Notes under the pieces: generated by a model
The model's input: only the letters and a program-made list of their open reading frames with translations
What the model was told of the DNA's origin: nothing
Database searches by the model: none
Made by a program: the position numbers and the translations under genes
Part shown: positions 23,668-36,460 of the stretch, piece by piece
How positions within the stretch are numbered: position 1 is the stretch's first letter
Layout: the number at the start of each line of letters is the position of its first letter
NCBI GenBank assembly: GCA_029959085.1
Contig: JARWIR010000047.1
Coordinates: 3,906,001 to 3,970,000 of the forward strand
From: Nemophila menziesii
Taxonomy: Eukaryota > Streptophyta > Magnoliopsida > Boraginales > Hydrophyllaceae
DNA length: 64,000 nt
Reading direction: 5' to 3'

Positions 23668-23778
23668 ATGTCACATAGGAGAGCCACTTTGGACTCGGAG
23701 TCATTGACTCGGTTCGTACTTGCACCACTAGATTGGACGACCAGGACCCTGGCTAGTGAGATAATCCCAATCTGTTAA
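23668..23778 (+). other. Conserved 37-codon frame, unit 2
   Basis: ATG to TAA, open throughout. Starts MSHRRATLDSESLTRFVLAP. Unknown function. Confidence 0.3.
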
Positions 23779-24148
23779 AAGAACATCTTAAATGTAAACA
23801 TTATCAATTGGACCATTAATTCACGGTTTTTTGGTTTGGGTAATTTATGGGTAAAATAGTTGGACTCGCATGGAACAATACATCGATCCTCTAGTTTTAG
23901 GGAACCTTGATTGTAAAACATGGTCTTCGGATGAGGAAATGGTTATTTAAAATATTAAGTCAAGTTGATAACCTCATTGCAGGAAGAAATCTGATAAAAA
24001 ACTTGTTCTATCGTCATGTCCTAATACGAGACTCTGTAATACTATTCTACATTTCATTTTCCAATCAGATCCTTATTATAATTTATTAATGTAATCTAAA
24101 TTAAATTTTGCAATCAAATCCTTCTTTTCATCCATCAATGAAACTCTA

Positions 24149-24580
24149 CTTTCGCTGCTATGATGTGACTTGTACTAATCCTTACGTTATAAAGGATGGA
24201 CATAAAAGTTATGATCTTGTCTTACAATATTAAAGGCCTATCCAGCCTCAAACCAATATTACACATAGACCTACATTGTATTATTGCCTCATGCGAGCGA
24301 GCAGAAGCATCTATCTGCTGAGAGTTATATCTAATGTTCCTCTAATTAATATTCATAACTTCAAAAAAATAAAAAAAGTAACACTTGATATCCAAAACAC
24401 CCGTATGACTATTAGTATCCCTACTAAGGATTGTTTTACCATATGGTGTTTTTTAAGACATAAAATCCATAACATCAAACAAAAAATAAAGTAAATACAA
24501 ATCACCATGAGGATGTTATTTATACAATAAAGTAAATGACTGAAAAATGAAATTGTTATCGAATTATTCAGCTTTAACAA
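24149..24580 (-). pseudogene. Conserved minus ORF of the array, unit 2 (broken)
   Basis: The hydrophobic part (SLVGILIVIRVFWISSVTF) is open in 24580-24353. The downstream part falls into another frame because of an extra A run near 24364. The hydrophobic segment now carries an arginine. Same unknown family as at 3736. Confidence 0.35.
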
Positions 24581-24596
24581 ATAAGCTTATACCTTA

Positions 24597-25156
24597 GAAC
24601 TCTTGCCCGGATCCGTATTGTACCCGAATCAATTACCATTTTTCTCAATAGATATTATATACTTTCTCGCTCTTCCTCCGACAACATCATTTTTTTCACC
24701 TGCACCAAGTGGAACAAGACTTTCAAAATTTGGACATGTACGCACGTAACCAACTCGGACAATCAAGTACTGAAATGTGTTTTCGAGTTGAAGGGTTCCA
24801 CAGAATGAAGGGTTCCACAGAATGATTGTCTGTTTTTCATGTGAATGATTTATATGGACTAGACACACTACACCGTTGCAAGAGCCTACGATCTCAAAAC
24901 CATCTTTCTTGTTATCCAATTTACCTGGCTATTTCATTTATCCACTCTTCACGTGAAAGTCAACATCGTATAGCATTTTACCAGCTGAGCAATAACTTTG
25001 ATACGAGACTTGGAATTCTTGCGATGTGTTTTTATAAATTCAGGGGAAATAATCATCGATACCATGGTTTTGATACGCACTTGAACCGCATAAGAGACTA
25101 CACTGGTAAGCTCTGGATAGAAAATTGTCAACCATTTCATTTGGAAGGTTAGACAT
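24597..25156 (-). pseudogene. F-box protein pseudogene 2
   Basis: Starts MSNLPNEMVEN like the other copies. Two small indels break the F-box: an extra base near 25112 and a missing base after SKPWYR near 25057. The FBA part keeps KDGFEIVGSCNGVVCLVH and IILWNPS. A 17-base tandem duplication at 24791-24824 then changes the frame and joins WNPS to FCGTLQLEN. Non-functional. Confidence 0.8.
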
Positions 25157-25840
25157 TTGCAGTAGGAGAGAAGACGGAAGGTAAAGGTTGTATTACTATT
25201 TTCCTATAAACAAGTAAGAAAATAATATAAATATTTGCATAAAAAAGATTACACGTATCAAAAAAATTTCTTGGTTTAAATAGACTGAATGTTGTTTTGG
25301 AGATTGGAAAAAATATTTATTAAGGTAATATAAGTGTTGTTTATATTTCCATTCAATGTAAAGTTATGTATACAAGTGTAACTATATGGAGGCATAATTG
25401 TTTATCAAAACTCGCTAGGTGAGGACAAAAATATCTTAAAATAAGTTTAGATAATCATACTTCCTTAGTGACAAATTAATTTAAAGTATATGTAATCTTA
25501 GTGGTAAGTGTATATTTTGGTACCTCGTCTATTTGTTTAATCATTTTTTAATTAAATATGTACTCCTTACTTTATACAAAATGAATTATATTTATTCAAA
25601 AAAATTACTATATAATTTAAGTTAATATATATTTTTCATTATTTATATTATAAGTCATACATAAAATATCCTATAATTTATCAAATAAAAGCTAAATCTA
25701 CCAATAAATAAAATAAATTCAAGGTTGATAAGGTATTCTTTAAAAACTTTGGCATCAAAATGCTCTAATTTACACCCAAATCCTACGTCATTGTTTTAAA
25801 CGAACAAATCTTTAAAATAAATATATGACCTTACTTGTGT

Positions 25841-25950
25841 TCTATAAAATAATGCATAATCTGTATTTTTATAAAATAATATATAAATCCTACACCTCAC
25901 AATCAAATCTACTTTTGTCAATAAAAAAATGTATATCATGAAAGCATTTA
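25841..25950. repeat. 110-bp subfamily block, unit 2
   Basis: From TCTATAAAATAATGCATAAT to GAAAGCATTTA. Present in units 2, 3 and 4 and absent from units 1, 6, 7 and 8. Confidence 0.8.
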
Positions 25951-26142
25951 TATACCAAAATAATATAAAATTAGAATAAAAAAAAACATACCTTAAATGA
26001 AATGTGATGACCATCAATCTGATTACAAACGTCTTGTTAAAAAAATTAACACAAACCAAATAATATTTAAACAATATATATGAAATGGAAATTCATATAC
26101 ACATAGATATATTATTATCGTGGAGATTTATTTAGAGGTAAG

Positions 26143-26268
26143 ATCGGATAAAGTAAGGTATAACGGAGGCGAGCTGAAGTTAGGGATACGGGAGACAAGT
26201 TGAAGTTAGGGATAAGGGAGGCGGTGAGTTAAAGTAAGGGATAAGGGAGGCGGTGAGTTTTGGAGACT
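26143..26268. repeat. Minisatellite of the array, unit 2 (4 units)
   Basis: Four units with the core TTAGGGATAAGGGAGGC or close variants, about 27 bases each. Confidence 0.8.
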
Positions 26269-26800
26269 AATATTTGATAATATAATATTGGTAGGGTTTT
26301 GAAATCTTAGTTGTCAACAGAGTGTGTACAAGAATTAAATTTGTATAAGTAGCCACTTTGATGTTTCAAAGCCTATTTAGCATTGTGGGCTTCAAAAATG
26401 ATTATTTATAAAAAATTTAGGCCTTATTTTAAACATTAAACACATTACATATATAATCAACACATTAAGAAAACTCTACGATCCATTAAAAAAAATTTAA
26501 CAGAACGATAACTTGATTATTGGGAAAGAAAAAAATTGATTGAGTGCATTATCTAACAATTTACGCTATTAACTCTATTTTAAATAAAAAAAAGTTAATT
26601 AAATATGTTTATATTAGTATATTGATATATTCCTTAATTTTATACAATATAACTATATATACACAAAGTACTACCCTGCCAAAAATAGAATCTTTTGTTT
26701 TATCATAAAATTAATAAAATCTTGTTTATATGACTATATCATGTGTTAGTAAAAGTACACAAAAATATAATAAAATGTTGCTAATTTTTACTTTAATATT

Positions 26801-26814
26801 TATATATATATATA
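26801..26814. repeat. (TA)n tract between units 2 and 3, empty site
   Basis: Seven TA repeats flanked by CTTTAATATT and GTGCCTTCTGATAG. This is the uninterrupted form of the site that holds a Helitron elsewhere in the array. Confidence 0.85.
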
Positions 26815-27410
26815 GTGCCTTCTGATAGAATAGTCTTGAAATTGAATAAAAAAACCACTAATCAAAATTTTCACAATAAATGTGTGATAATAATTTATAA
26901 TTTGCTATAACATCAATTCAAAGAGTTATTATATTTTACCATTAATCTTTACAAATTAATATTAATAAATATAAAAATTCATAAACATTTTTACTTTTCT
27001 TAAGTCTTAATGATTAGGTTTGGTTGTTTTTTATAGTTTAATTTTTCTTATTAGCTTAATTTTGTTTGATCCTAAATATATTATAACACTTAAAATCTTT
27101 CTTTAATATATATATTTTCAGACAAAGTAGAAGGTTTTTAATTGTTTTTTGTTTATATTATTTTATATTTTAATTTTTTTTATGTAATTTTTGGTATGAC
27201 CCAAAAAAGAATAGGACATTGTCATTAACCATTTTTCATATTATAAGTCCATCTGTTTTATTCTTGTATTTGTCACTGTTAATATATATATGTACATACA
27301 TGTGTTTATGTGTGTATTTATAAATGATTAATAATATAGTTTTTAAAAAAGTGAAAACCATATTGTGGGAGATGGGACCTTTTTTCCGTTTATGTTTTGT
27401 TTTTTTGTAA

Positions 27411-27695
27411 GTGTAATATACAGAATACCCTTATGGTTTGACAAAGGGTAAAAGATCCCTTACGATTTTAAAAGTCAAAAATATCTCCTATAGTTTTCTA
27501 ACTCGTGCCAACTCACCTTTTCACTAAATAATACAATATTATTCATTACAACTCATGGTATACATATAATGTAATATTTAATAAAAAGAATGAGTTATCC
27601 AAGTACATATATCATTAGGGATATTTGACTGGGAGTTTGGTTACCTTTTTAAAACCATGGAGGGTTGATCTTTGTCAACCCATAAGGATTATTGG
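27411..27695. mobile_element. MITE-like repeat, unit 3
   Basis: Same ends and inner pairing as described for unit 1, with small substitutions. Confidence 0.55.
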
Positions 27696-28040
27696 TAGGG
27701 GAGACTACGGGTTGATTTTACCTAGTTTTGAGGTTAGGGTAAACCAAGTGTAATATTTTTTGGTTTTAGGAATAGCTTAGGTAACCCAATGGTAGGGTAA
27801 AAAAAAATTTACCCTTGGTTTAATTCAGGTTACCCTTCAGTTACCTTCGGTTTACCCTCGGGGTTATCCATGGTCAAAATTATTTGTAACATAAAATTGC
27901 TATTATGAAAAATCAAACTCAAATTGCACCTATTACAAAAGAAAGAGTTTACAAAACAAATTTTTATACTTCAAAAGTCTAAAAAGTTTTTTAATTATAG
28001 ACTATCTTAGAGTTTTTTTTTTAAAAATTACCTTTTTTTT

Positions 28041-28151
28041 ATGTTACATAGGAGAGCCACTTTGGACTCGGGGTCATTGACTCGGTTCGTACTTGCACCA
28101 CTAGATTGGATGATCAGGACCCTGGCTAGTGAGCTAATCCCAACCGGTTAA
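28041..28151 (+). other. Conserved 37-codon frame, unit 3
   Basis: ATG to TAA, open. Reads MLHRRATLDSGSLTRFVLAP and onward to ELIPTG. Unknown function. Confidence 0.3.
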
Positions 28152-28525
28152 AAAAACATCTTAAATGTAAACATTATTAATTGGAACCATTAATTCACGG
28201 TTTTTTGGTTTGGGTAATTTATGGGTAAAATAGTTGGACCCGCACGGAACTGTACATCGATCCTCTAGTTTCAGGGAGCCTTGATCGTAAAACATGGTCT
28301 TCGGATGAGGAACTGGTTATTTAAAATATTAAGTCAAGTTGATAACCTCACTGCAAACTTATAAAAAACGTGTTCTATTTTCATGTCCTAATACGAGACT
28401 CTGTAATACGATTCTACATTTCATTTTCCAATCAGATCCTTATTATAATTTATTAATGAATCTAAATTAAATTTTGCAATCAAATCCTTCTTTCAATCCA
28501 TCAATGAAACTTTAATCTCGCTGCT

Positions 28526-28853
28526 ATGATGTGAATTGTACTAATCCTTACGTTATTAAGGATGGACATAAAAGTTATGATCTTGTACAGCAATATTGAA
28601 GGCCTATCCAGCCAGAAACCAATCTTACACACAGACCTACATTGTATTATTGCCTCATGCGAGCATCTATCTGTTGAGAGTTATATCTAATGTTCCTATG
28701 ATTAATATTCATAACTTCAAAAATAGAAAAAGTAACACTTGATATCCAAAACATCAGTATGACTAGTAGTATCCCTACTAATGATTGTTTTACCTTATGG
28801 TGTTTTTTAAGACATAAAATCCATAACATCAAACAGAAATAAAGTAAATACAA
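28526..28853 (-). pseudogene. Conserved minus ORF of the array, unit 3 (broken)
   Basis: Open in 28853-28647 through the hydrophobic part and NINHRNIRYNSQQIDAR. An 11-base loss in the SARSHE region then shifts the frame. Same unknown family as at 3736. Confidence 0.35.
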
Positions 28854-28949
28854 ATCATCAGGAGGATGTTATTTATACAATAAAGTAAATGACTGAAAAA
28901 TGAAACTGTTATCGAATTATTCAGCTTTAACAAATAAGCTTATACCTTA

Positions 28950-29492
28950 GAACTCTTGCCCAGATCCGGATTGTACCTGAATCAATTACCATTTTTCTCA
29001 ATAGATATAATACACTTTTTCGCTCTTCTTCCCACAACATTATTTTTTTCACCTGCACCGAGTGGAACAAGACTTTCAAAATATGAACATGCACGCCCGT
29101 AACCGACTCGGACAATCAAGTAATGAAAGGTGTTGTCGAGTTGAAGGGTTCCACAGAATGATTGTTTGTTTTTCATTTGAATGATTTATATGGACTAGAC
29201 ACACCACACTGTTGCAAGAGCCCACGATCTCAAAACCATCTTTCCTGTTATCCCATTTACTTGGGTATTTCATTTGTCCACTCTTCACGTGAAAGTCACC
29301 ATCGTATAGCATTTTACTAGCTACGGCAATAACTTTGATACGAGACTTGGATTGCTTGCGATGTGTTTTTATAAACTCAGAGGAATTAATCATCCGATAT
29401 CATGGTTTTGATACGCACTTGAACCGCATAAGAGACTTCATTGGTAATCTGGATAGTACATTCTCAACCATTTCATTTGGAAGGTTAGACAT
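28950..29492 (-). pseudogene. F-box protein pseudogene 3
   Basis: MSNLPNEMVENVLSRLPMKS then MRFKCVSKP, followed by TGA where other copies have the TGG codon of WYR. The 105-residue frame after it keeps SSEFIKTHRKQSKSRIKV, EIVGSCNSVVCLVHI and IILWNPSTRQHLS. The same TGG to TGA change is in pseudogene 4, so it is inherited. Confidence 0.8.
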
Positions 29493-30177
29493 TTGCAGTA
29501 GGAGAGAAGACGGAAGGTAAAGGCTGTATTACTATTTTCCTATAAACAAGTAAGAAAAGAATATAAATATTTGTATAAAAAAGATTACGCATATAAAAAA
29601 AATTTCTTGGTTTAAATAGACTGAATGTTGTTTTGGAGATTGAGGAAATATTTATTAAGGTTATATAAGTGTTGTTTATATTTCCATTCAATGTAATGGT
29701 TTGTATACAACTCTAACTATAGGGAGGCGTAATTGTTGATCAAAACTCGCTAGGTGAGTACAATAATATCTTAAAATAAGTTTAGACAATGATACTTCCT
29801 TTGTGACAAATTAATTTAATGTATATGTAATCTTAGTGGTAAGTGTATCTTTTGGTACCTCATCTATTTGTTTAATCATTTTTTTATTAAATATGTACTC
29901 CCTACTTTATACATAATTAAGTATATTTATTCAAAAAAATTACTATATAATGTTAGTTAATATATATTTTTCATTATTTATATTATAAGTCATACATAAA
30001 ATATCCCATAATTTATTATATAAATTTAAAATCTATCAATAAAATAAAATAAATTCAAGGTTTATAAGATATTTTTTAAAAACTTTGGTATCAAAATGCT
30101 CTAATTTACATCCAAATCCTACATCATTGTTTTAAACGAACAAATCTTTAAAATAAATATATGACCTTACTTGTATT

Positions 30178-30290
30178 CTATAAAATAATGCATAATCTGT
30201 ATTTTTATAAAATAATATATAAATCCTAAACCTCACAATCAAATCTACTTTTGTCAATAAAACAATGAATATTATGAAAGCATTTATATA
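30178..30290. repeat. 110-bp subfamily block, unit 3
   Basis: Same block as at 25841, with a few substitutions. Confidence 0.8.
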
Positions 30291-30473
30291 CAAAAAATAA
30301 TATAAAATTAGAATAACAAAAACATACGTTTAAATGAAATGTGATAACCATCGATCTAATTACAAACCTCTTGTTCAAAAATTAACACAAACCTAATAAT
30401 ATTTAAACAATATATATGAAATGGAAATTCATATACACATACATATATTAGTATCGTGGAGATTTATTTAGAG

Positions 30474-30600
30474 GTAAAATTGGATAAATTAAGGGATAAG
30501 GGAGGCGAGCTGAAGTTAGGGATAAGGAAGGCAAGTTGAAGTTAGGGATAAGGGAGGCTGTGAGTTAAAGTAACGGATAAGGGAGGCGGTAAGTTTTGGA
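30474..30600. repeat. Minisatellite of the array, unit 3 (4 units)
   Basis: Four units of about 27 bases with the GGGATAAGGGAGGC core. Confidence 0.8.
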
Positions 30601-31216
30601 GACTAATGTTTGATAATGTAATATTGGTAGGGTTTTGAAATCTTAGTTGTCAATAGAGTTTTAAAAGAATTAAATCTGCATAAGTAGCCATTTGATGTTT
30701 CAAAGCCTATTTAGCATCGTTAGCTTCAAAAATGATTATTTATAAAAAATTTGGGCCTTATTTTAAACATGAAACCCATTACATATATAATCAACACATT
30801 AAAAAAACTCTACAATCCATTAAAATTAATATAAACATGAAAATGGAAAGTATAGAAAAAAATTTGTCTATCATCAATGGATAATGATATTATTCTAATT
30901 TATCAGATTAAAAAAATTATTTATTCTATTACATTTATGATTTCAAAATATTTTTTTATATTTTAATTTTTTTATATTTTAATTTTTTTCTATGTAATTT
31001 TTTGTACGACCCAAAAAAGAACAGGACATTGTCATTAACCATTTTTCATATTATAAGTCCATGTGTTTTATTCTTGTATTTGTCACCGTTAATATATATA
31101 TGTACATACATGTGTTTATGTGTGTATTTATAAGTGATTAATAATATAATTTTTAAAAAAGTGGAATCCATATTGAGGGAGATGGGACCTTTTTTCCCTT
31201 TATGTTTTGTTTTTTT

Positions 31217-31505
31217 GTAAGGGTAATATACCAAATACCCTTATGGTTTGACAAAGGGTAAAAGATCACTTACAATTTTAAAAGTGACAAATATCTCCTA
31301 TGGTTTTCTAACTCGTGCCAACTCACCTTTTCACTAAATATTACAATATTATTCATTACAACTCATGGTATACATATAGTGTAATATTTATAAAAAGAAT
31401 GAGTTATCCAAGTACATATATCATTATGGATATTTGACCGGGAGTTTTGTTACAGTTTTAAAACCATGGATGGTTGATCTTTTGTCAACCCATAAGGATT
31501 ATTGG
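31217..31505. mobile_element. MITE-like repeat, unit 4
   Basis: Same ends and layout as in unit 1. Confidence 0.55.
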
Positions 31506-32322
31506 TAAAGGAGAGTACGGGTTGATTTTACCTAGTTTTGAGGTTAGGGTAAAACCAGGGTAATATATTTTGGTTTTAGGAATAACTTAGGTAACCCAAT
31601 GGTAGGGTAAAAAATAATTTACCCTCGGGTTAATTCAGGTTACCCTTCAGTTACCTTCGGTTTACCCTCGTGGTCAACCATGGTCAAACTATTTTGTAAC
31701 ATAAAATTGCTATTATGAAAAATCAAACTCAATTTGCAACTATTACAAAAGAAAACTTTACAAAACAAATCTTGATAATTCAAATGTCTAAATAGTTTGT
31801 TAATTATAGACTATATTAGAGTTTTTTTTTTTTAAAAATACCTTTTTTTATGTTACATTGAGAGCCACTTTGGACTCGGAGTCATTGACTCGGTTCGTAC
31901 TTGCACCACTAGATTGTACGACCAGGACCCTAGCTAGTGAGATAATCCCAATCGGTTAAAAAAAACATCTTAAATGCAAACATTATCAATTGGAACCATT
32001 AATCACGGTTTTTTGGTTTGGGTAATCTATGGGTAAAATAGTTGGACCCGCAGGGAACTGTACATCGATCCTCTAGTTTCAGGGAACCTTGATCGTAAAA
32101 CATGGTCTTCAGATGAGGAAATGGTTATTTAAAATATTAAATCAAGTTGATAACCTCACTGCAGGAAGAAATCATATAAAAAACTTGTTCTATCGTCATG
32201 TCCTAATACGAGACTCTGTAATACCATTCTACATTTCATTTTCCAATCAGATACTTAATATAATCTATTAATGAATCTAAATTAACTTTTGCAATCAAAT
32301 CCTTCTTTCATTCCATCAATGA

Positions 32323-32610
32323 AACTTTACTCTCGCTGCTATGATGTGACTTGTACTAATCCTTACGTTATTAAGAATGGAAACATAGACCTACATTGTA
32401 TTATTGCCTCAGGCAAACGAGTAGAAGCATCTATCTGCTGAGAGTTATATCTAATGTTCCTATGATTAATATTCATAACTTAAAAAATAGAAAAAATAAC
32501 ACTTGATATCCAAAACATCAGTATGACTATTAGTATCCCTACTAATGATTGTTTTACCATATGGTGTTTTTTAAGAGATAAAATCCATAACATCAAACAA
32601 AAATAAAGTA
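32323..32610 (-). pseudogene. Conserved minus ORF of the array, unit 4 (internal deletion)
   Basis: About 70 bases that hold the LWLDRPSILQDK part in other units are missing at 32380. The hydrophobic part remains but the frame is broken. Confidence 0.35.
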
Positions 32611-32714
32611 AATACAAATCATCAGGAGGATGTTATTTATACAATAAAGTAAATGACTGAAAAATGAAACTACTATCGAATTATTTAGCTTTAACGAATA
32701 AGCTTATACCTTAG

Positions 32715-33255
32715 AACTCTTGCCTAGATCCGGATTGTACCCGAATCAATTACCATTTTTCTCAATAGATATAATACACTTTCTCGCTCTTCTTCCCACA
32801 ACATCATTTTTTTCACCTGCACCGAGTGGAACAAGACTTTCAAAATATGGACATGCACGCCCGTAACCGACTCGGACAATCAAGTACTGAAAGGTGTTTT
32901 CGAGTTGAAGGGTTCCACAGAATGATTGTCTGTTTTTCATGTGAATGATTTATATGGACTAGACACACCACACTGTTGCAAGAGCCTACGATCTCAAAAC
33001 CATCTTTCCTGTTATCTAATTTACCTGGGTATTTCATTGTCCACTCTTCATGTGAAAGTCAACATCTTATAGCATTTTACCAGCTGCATCAATAACTTTG
33101 ATACGAGACTTGGATTGCTTGCGATGTGTTTTTATAAACTCAGGGGAATTAATCATCCGATATCATGGTTTTGATACGCACTTGAACCACATAAGAGATT
33201 TCATTGGTAATCTGGATAGTACATTCTCAACCATTTCATTTGGAAGGTTAGACAT
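32715..33255 (-). pseudogene. F-box protein pseudogene 4
   Basis: Same start as the other copies. It carries the TGG to TGA stop shared with copy 3 and also a lost base near 33037 in the HVKSGQ region. Frames at 33037-32840 and 32940-32746 are the remaining FBA pieces (EIVGSCNSVVCLVHI, IILWNPSTRKHLSV). Confidence 0.8.
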
Positions 33256-33940
33256 TTGCAGTAGGAGAAAAGACGTAAGGTAAAGGCTGTATTACTATTT
33301 TCCTATAAACAAGTAAGAAAATAATATAAATATTTGTATAAAAAAGATTACGCGTATCAAAAATTTTTCTTGGTTTAAATAGACTGAATGTTGTTTTGGA
33401 GATTGAGTAAATATTTATTAAGGTTATATAAGTGTTGTTTATATTTCCATTCAATGTAATGGTTTGTATACAAGTGTAACTATAGGGAGGCATAATTGTT
33501 GATCAAAACTCGCTAGGTGAGGACAATAATATCTTAAAATAAGTTTAGACAATCATACTTCCTTTGTGACAACTTAATTTAATGTATATGTAATCTTAGT
33601 GGTAAGTGTATCTTTTGGTACATCATCTATTTGTTTAATCATTTTTATATTAAATATGTACACACTACTTTATACAAAATGAAGTATATTTATTTATAAA
33701 AAATTACTATATAATGTTTTTTAATATATATTTTTCATTATTTATATTATAAGTCATACATAAAATATCCCATAATTTATTAAATAAAAGCAAAATCTAT
33801 CAATAAAATAAAATAAATTCAAGGTTGATAAGATATTTTTTTAAAACTTTGGTATCAAAATACTCTAATTTACATCCAAATCCTACATTATTGTTTTAAA
33901 CTAACAAATCTTTAAAATAAATATATGACCTTACTTGTAT

Positions 33941-34050
33941 TCTATAAAATAATGTATAATCTGTATTTTTATAAAATAATATATAAATCCTAAACCTCAC
34001 AATCAAATCTACTTTTGTCAATAAAACAATGTATATTATGAAAGCATTTA
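33941..34050. repeat. 110-bp subfamily block, unit 4
   Basis: Same block as in units 2 and 3. Confidence 0.8.
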
Positions 34051-34242
34051 TATACAAAAAATAATATAAAATTAGAATAAAAAAAATATACGTTAAATGA
34101 AATGTGATGACCATTGATCTGATTACAAACGTCTTGTTCAAAAATTAACACAAACCAAATAATATTTAAACAATATATATGAAATGGAAATTCATATACA
34201 CATACATATATTAGTATCGTGGAGATTTATTTAGAGGTAAGA

Positions 34243-34365
34243 TTGGATAAATTAAGGGATAAGGTAGGCGAGCTGTAGTTAGGGATAAGGGAGGCAAGTT
34301 GAAGTTAGGGATAAGGGAGGCTGTGAGTTAAAGTAACATATAAGAAGGTGGTGAGATTTGGAGAC
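34243..34365. repeat. Minisatellite of the array, unit 4 (4 units)
   Basis: Four units, the last one damaged (AACATATAAGAAGG in place of the usual core). Confidence 0.75.
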
Positions 34366-34884
34366 TAATGTTTGATAATGTAATATTGGTAGGGTTTTGA
34401 AATCTTAGTTGTCAATAAAGTTTGTACAAGAATTAAATCTGCATAAGTAGTCACTTAGATGTTTCAAAGCCTATTTAGCATTGTGGGCTTCAAAAATGAT
34501 TCTTTATAAAAAATTTAGGCCTTATTTTAAACATGAAACCCATTACATATATAATCAACACATTAAAAAAACTCTACAATCCATTAAAAAAATTTAACAG
34601 AACATTAACTTGATTACTGGGAAAGATAATAAATTGATTGAGCGCATTTTCTAACAATTTACGCTATTGACACTACTTTAAAAAAAAATTAATTAAATAT
34701 GTTTATATTAGTATATTGATATATACCTTAATTTTATACAATATAACTATATATACACTAGGTATTACCCTGCAAAAAATAGAATCTTTCGTTTATCATA
34801 AAATTAATAAAGTCTTGTTTATATGTCTATATCATGTGCTAGTAAAAGTACATGAAAATATAATAAAATTTTGCTAATTTCTAC

Positions 34885-34888
<4 letters not shown>

Positions 34889-34950
<62 letters not shown>
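34889..34950. repeat. Expanded (TA)n tract between units 4 and 5
   Basis: A pure TA run of about 60 bases at the site that is only 14 bases long after unit 2. No Helitron is inserted here. Confidence 0.9.
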
Positions 34951-34953
<3 letters not shown>

Positions 34954-36416
34954 CCCTTCTGATAGAATGGTCTTGAAATCAAATAAAAAAACCACTAATC
35001 AAAATTTTTATAATAAATGTGTGATAATAATTTATAATTTGCTATAACATCAATTCAAAGAATTATTATATTTTACCATTAATTTTTACAAATTAATATT
35101 AATAAATATAAAAATTCATAAATATTTTTACTTTTCTTAAGTTTAAATCATTAGGTTTGGTTGTTTTTTATAGTTTAATTTTGTTTGATCCTAAATATAT
35201 TATAACACTTAACATCTTTCTTTAATATATAATTTTTTAGAGAAAGTAGTAGGTTTTTAATTGTTTTTCGTTTATATTATTTTTAATTTTGATGTTTCGT
35301 TATATTAACATTCATATATGTTTTACATAACTGAAAATTAATATAAACATGAAAATGGAAAGTATAGAAAAAAATTTGTCTACAATCAATGGATAATGAT
35401 ATTAATCTAATTTATCAGATTAAAAAAATTATTTATTCTATTACATTTATGATTTTAAAATAATTTTTTATATTTTAATTTTTTTCTATGTAATTTTTTC
35501 TACGACCCAAAAAAGAACAGGACATTGTCATTAACCCTTTTTCATATTATAAGTCCATGTGTTTTATTCTTGTATTTGTCGCCGTTAATATATATATGCA
35601 CATACATGTGTTTATGTGTGTATTTATAAATGATTAATAATATAATTTTTAAAAAAGTGGAATCCATATTGAGGGAGATGAGACCTTTTTTCCCTTTATG
35701 TTTTGTTTTTTTGTAAGGGTAATATACCAAATACCCTTATGGTTTGACAAAGGGTAGAAGATCACTTACAATTTTAAAAGTGACAAATATCTCCTATGGT
35801 TTTCTAACTCGTGCTAACTCACCTTTTCACTAAATATTATAATATCATTCATTACAACTCATGGTATACATATAGTATAATATTTATAAAAAGAATGAGT
35901 TATCCAAGTACATATATCATTAAGGATATTTGACTGGCAGTTTTGTTACCGTTTTAAAACCATGGAGGGTTGATCTTTTGTCAACCCATAAGGATTATTG
36001 ATTAGGGAGAGTACGGGTTAATTTTACCTAGTTTTGAGGTTAGGGTAAAACAAGGGTAATATATTTTGGTTTTAGGAATAGCTCAGGTAACCCAATGATA
36101 GGGTAAAAAAATTTAACAGAATAATAACTTGATTATTGGGAAAGAAAAAAAATTGATTGAACGCATTTTCTAAAAATTTACGCTATTACCTATATTTTAA
36201 ATATAAAATGTTAATTAAATATGTTTATATTAGTATATTGATATATTCCTTAATTTTATACAATATAATTATATATACACTAGGTATTACCCTGCAAAAA
36301 ATAGAATCTTTCGTTTTATCATGAAATTAATAAAATCTTGTTTATATGTCTATATCATGTGTTAGTAAAAGTACATGAAAAAATAGTAAAATGTTGCTAA
36401 TTTCTACGTTAATATT
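34951..36416 (+). repeat. Array unit 5 (internally deleted)
   Basis: Has the leading block and the MITE. At about 36107 the TTACCC-rich stretch jumps straight to the unit tail (AATTTAACAGAATAATAACT). The pseudogenes, the 37-codon block and the minisatellite are gone, a loss of about 2.9 kb. AAAAAAATTTA is shared by both edges. Confidence 0.85.
35716..36005. mobile_element. MITE-like repeat, unit 5
   Basis: Same ends and layout as in unit 1. Confidence 0.55.
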
Positions 36417-36447
<31 letters not shown>

Positions 36448-36460
36448 ATGTATATATATA
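36417..36460. repeat. (TA)n tract between units 5 and 6
   Basis: Interrupted TA run at the common site, without insertion. Confidence 0.85.

Larger units (their letters stand above)
22976..26814 (+). repeat. Array unit 2
   Basis: Begins at AAGTGGAATCCATTTTTAGG and ends in a short (TA)n run. It contains the MITE (with a foreign 34-bp insert), the 37-codon block, the minus ORF, F-box pseudogene 2, the 110-bp block and a four-unit minisatellite. Confidence 0.85.
26815..30828 (+). repeat. Array unit 3
   Basis: Full unit start (GTGCCTTCTGATAGAATAGT), MITE, 37-codon block, minus ORF, F-box pseudogene 3, 110-bp block and minisatellite. It ends at a deletion junction near 30828. Confidence 0.85.
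30829..34888 (+). repeat. Array unit 4 (left end deleted)
   Basis: Starts inside the leading block at AAATTAATATAAACATGAAA, so the previous tail, the (TA)n site and most of the leading block are lost. The rest is complete. A TATATTTTAATTTTTTTATA-type duplication lies near 30955-30985. Confidence 0.85.
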
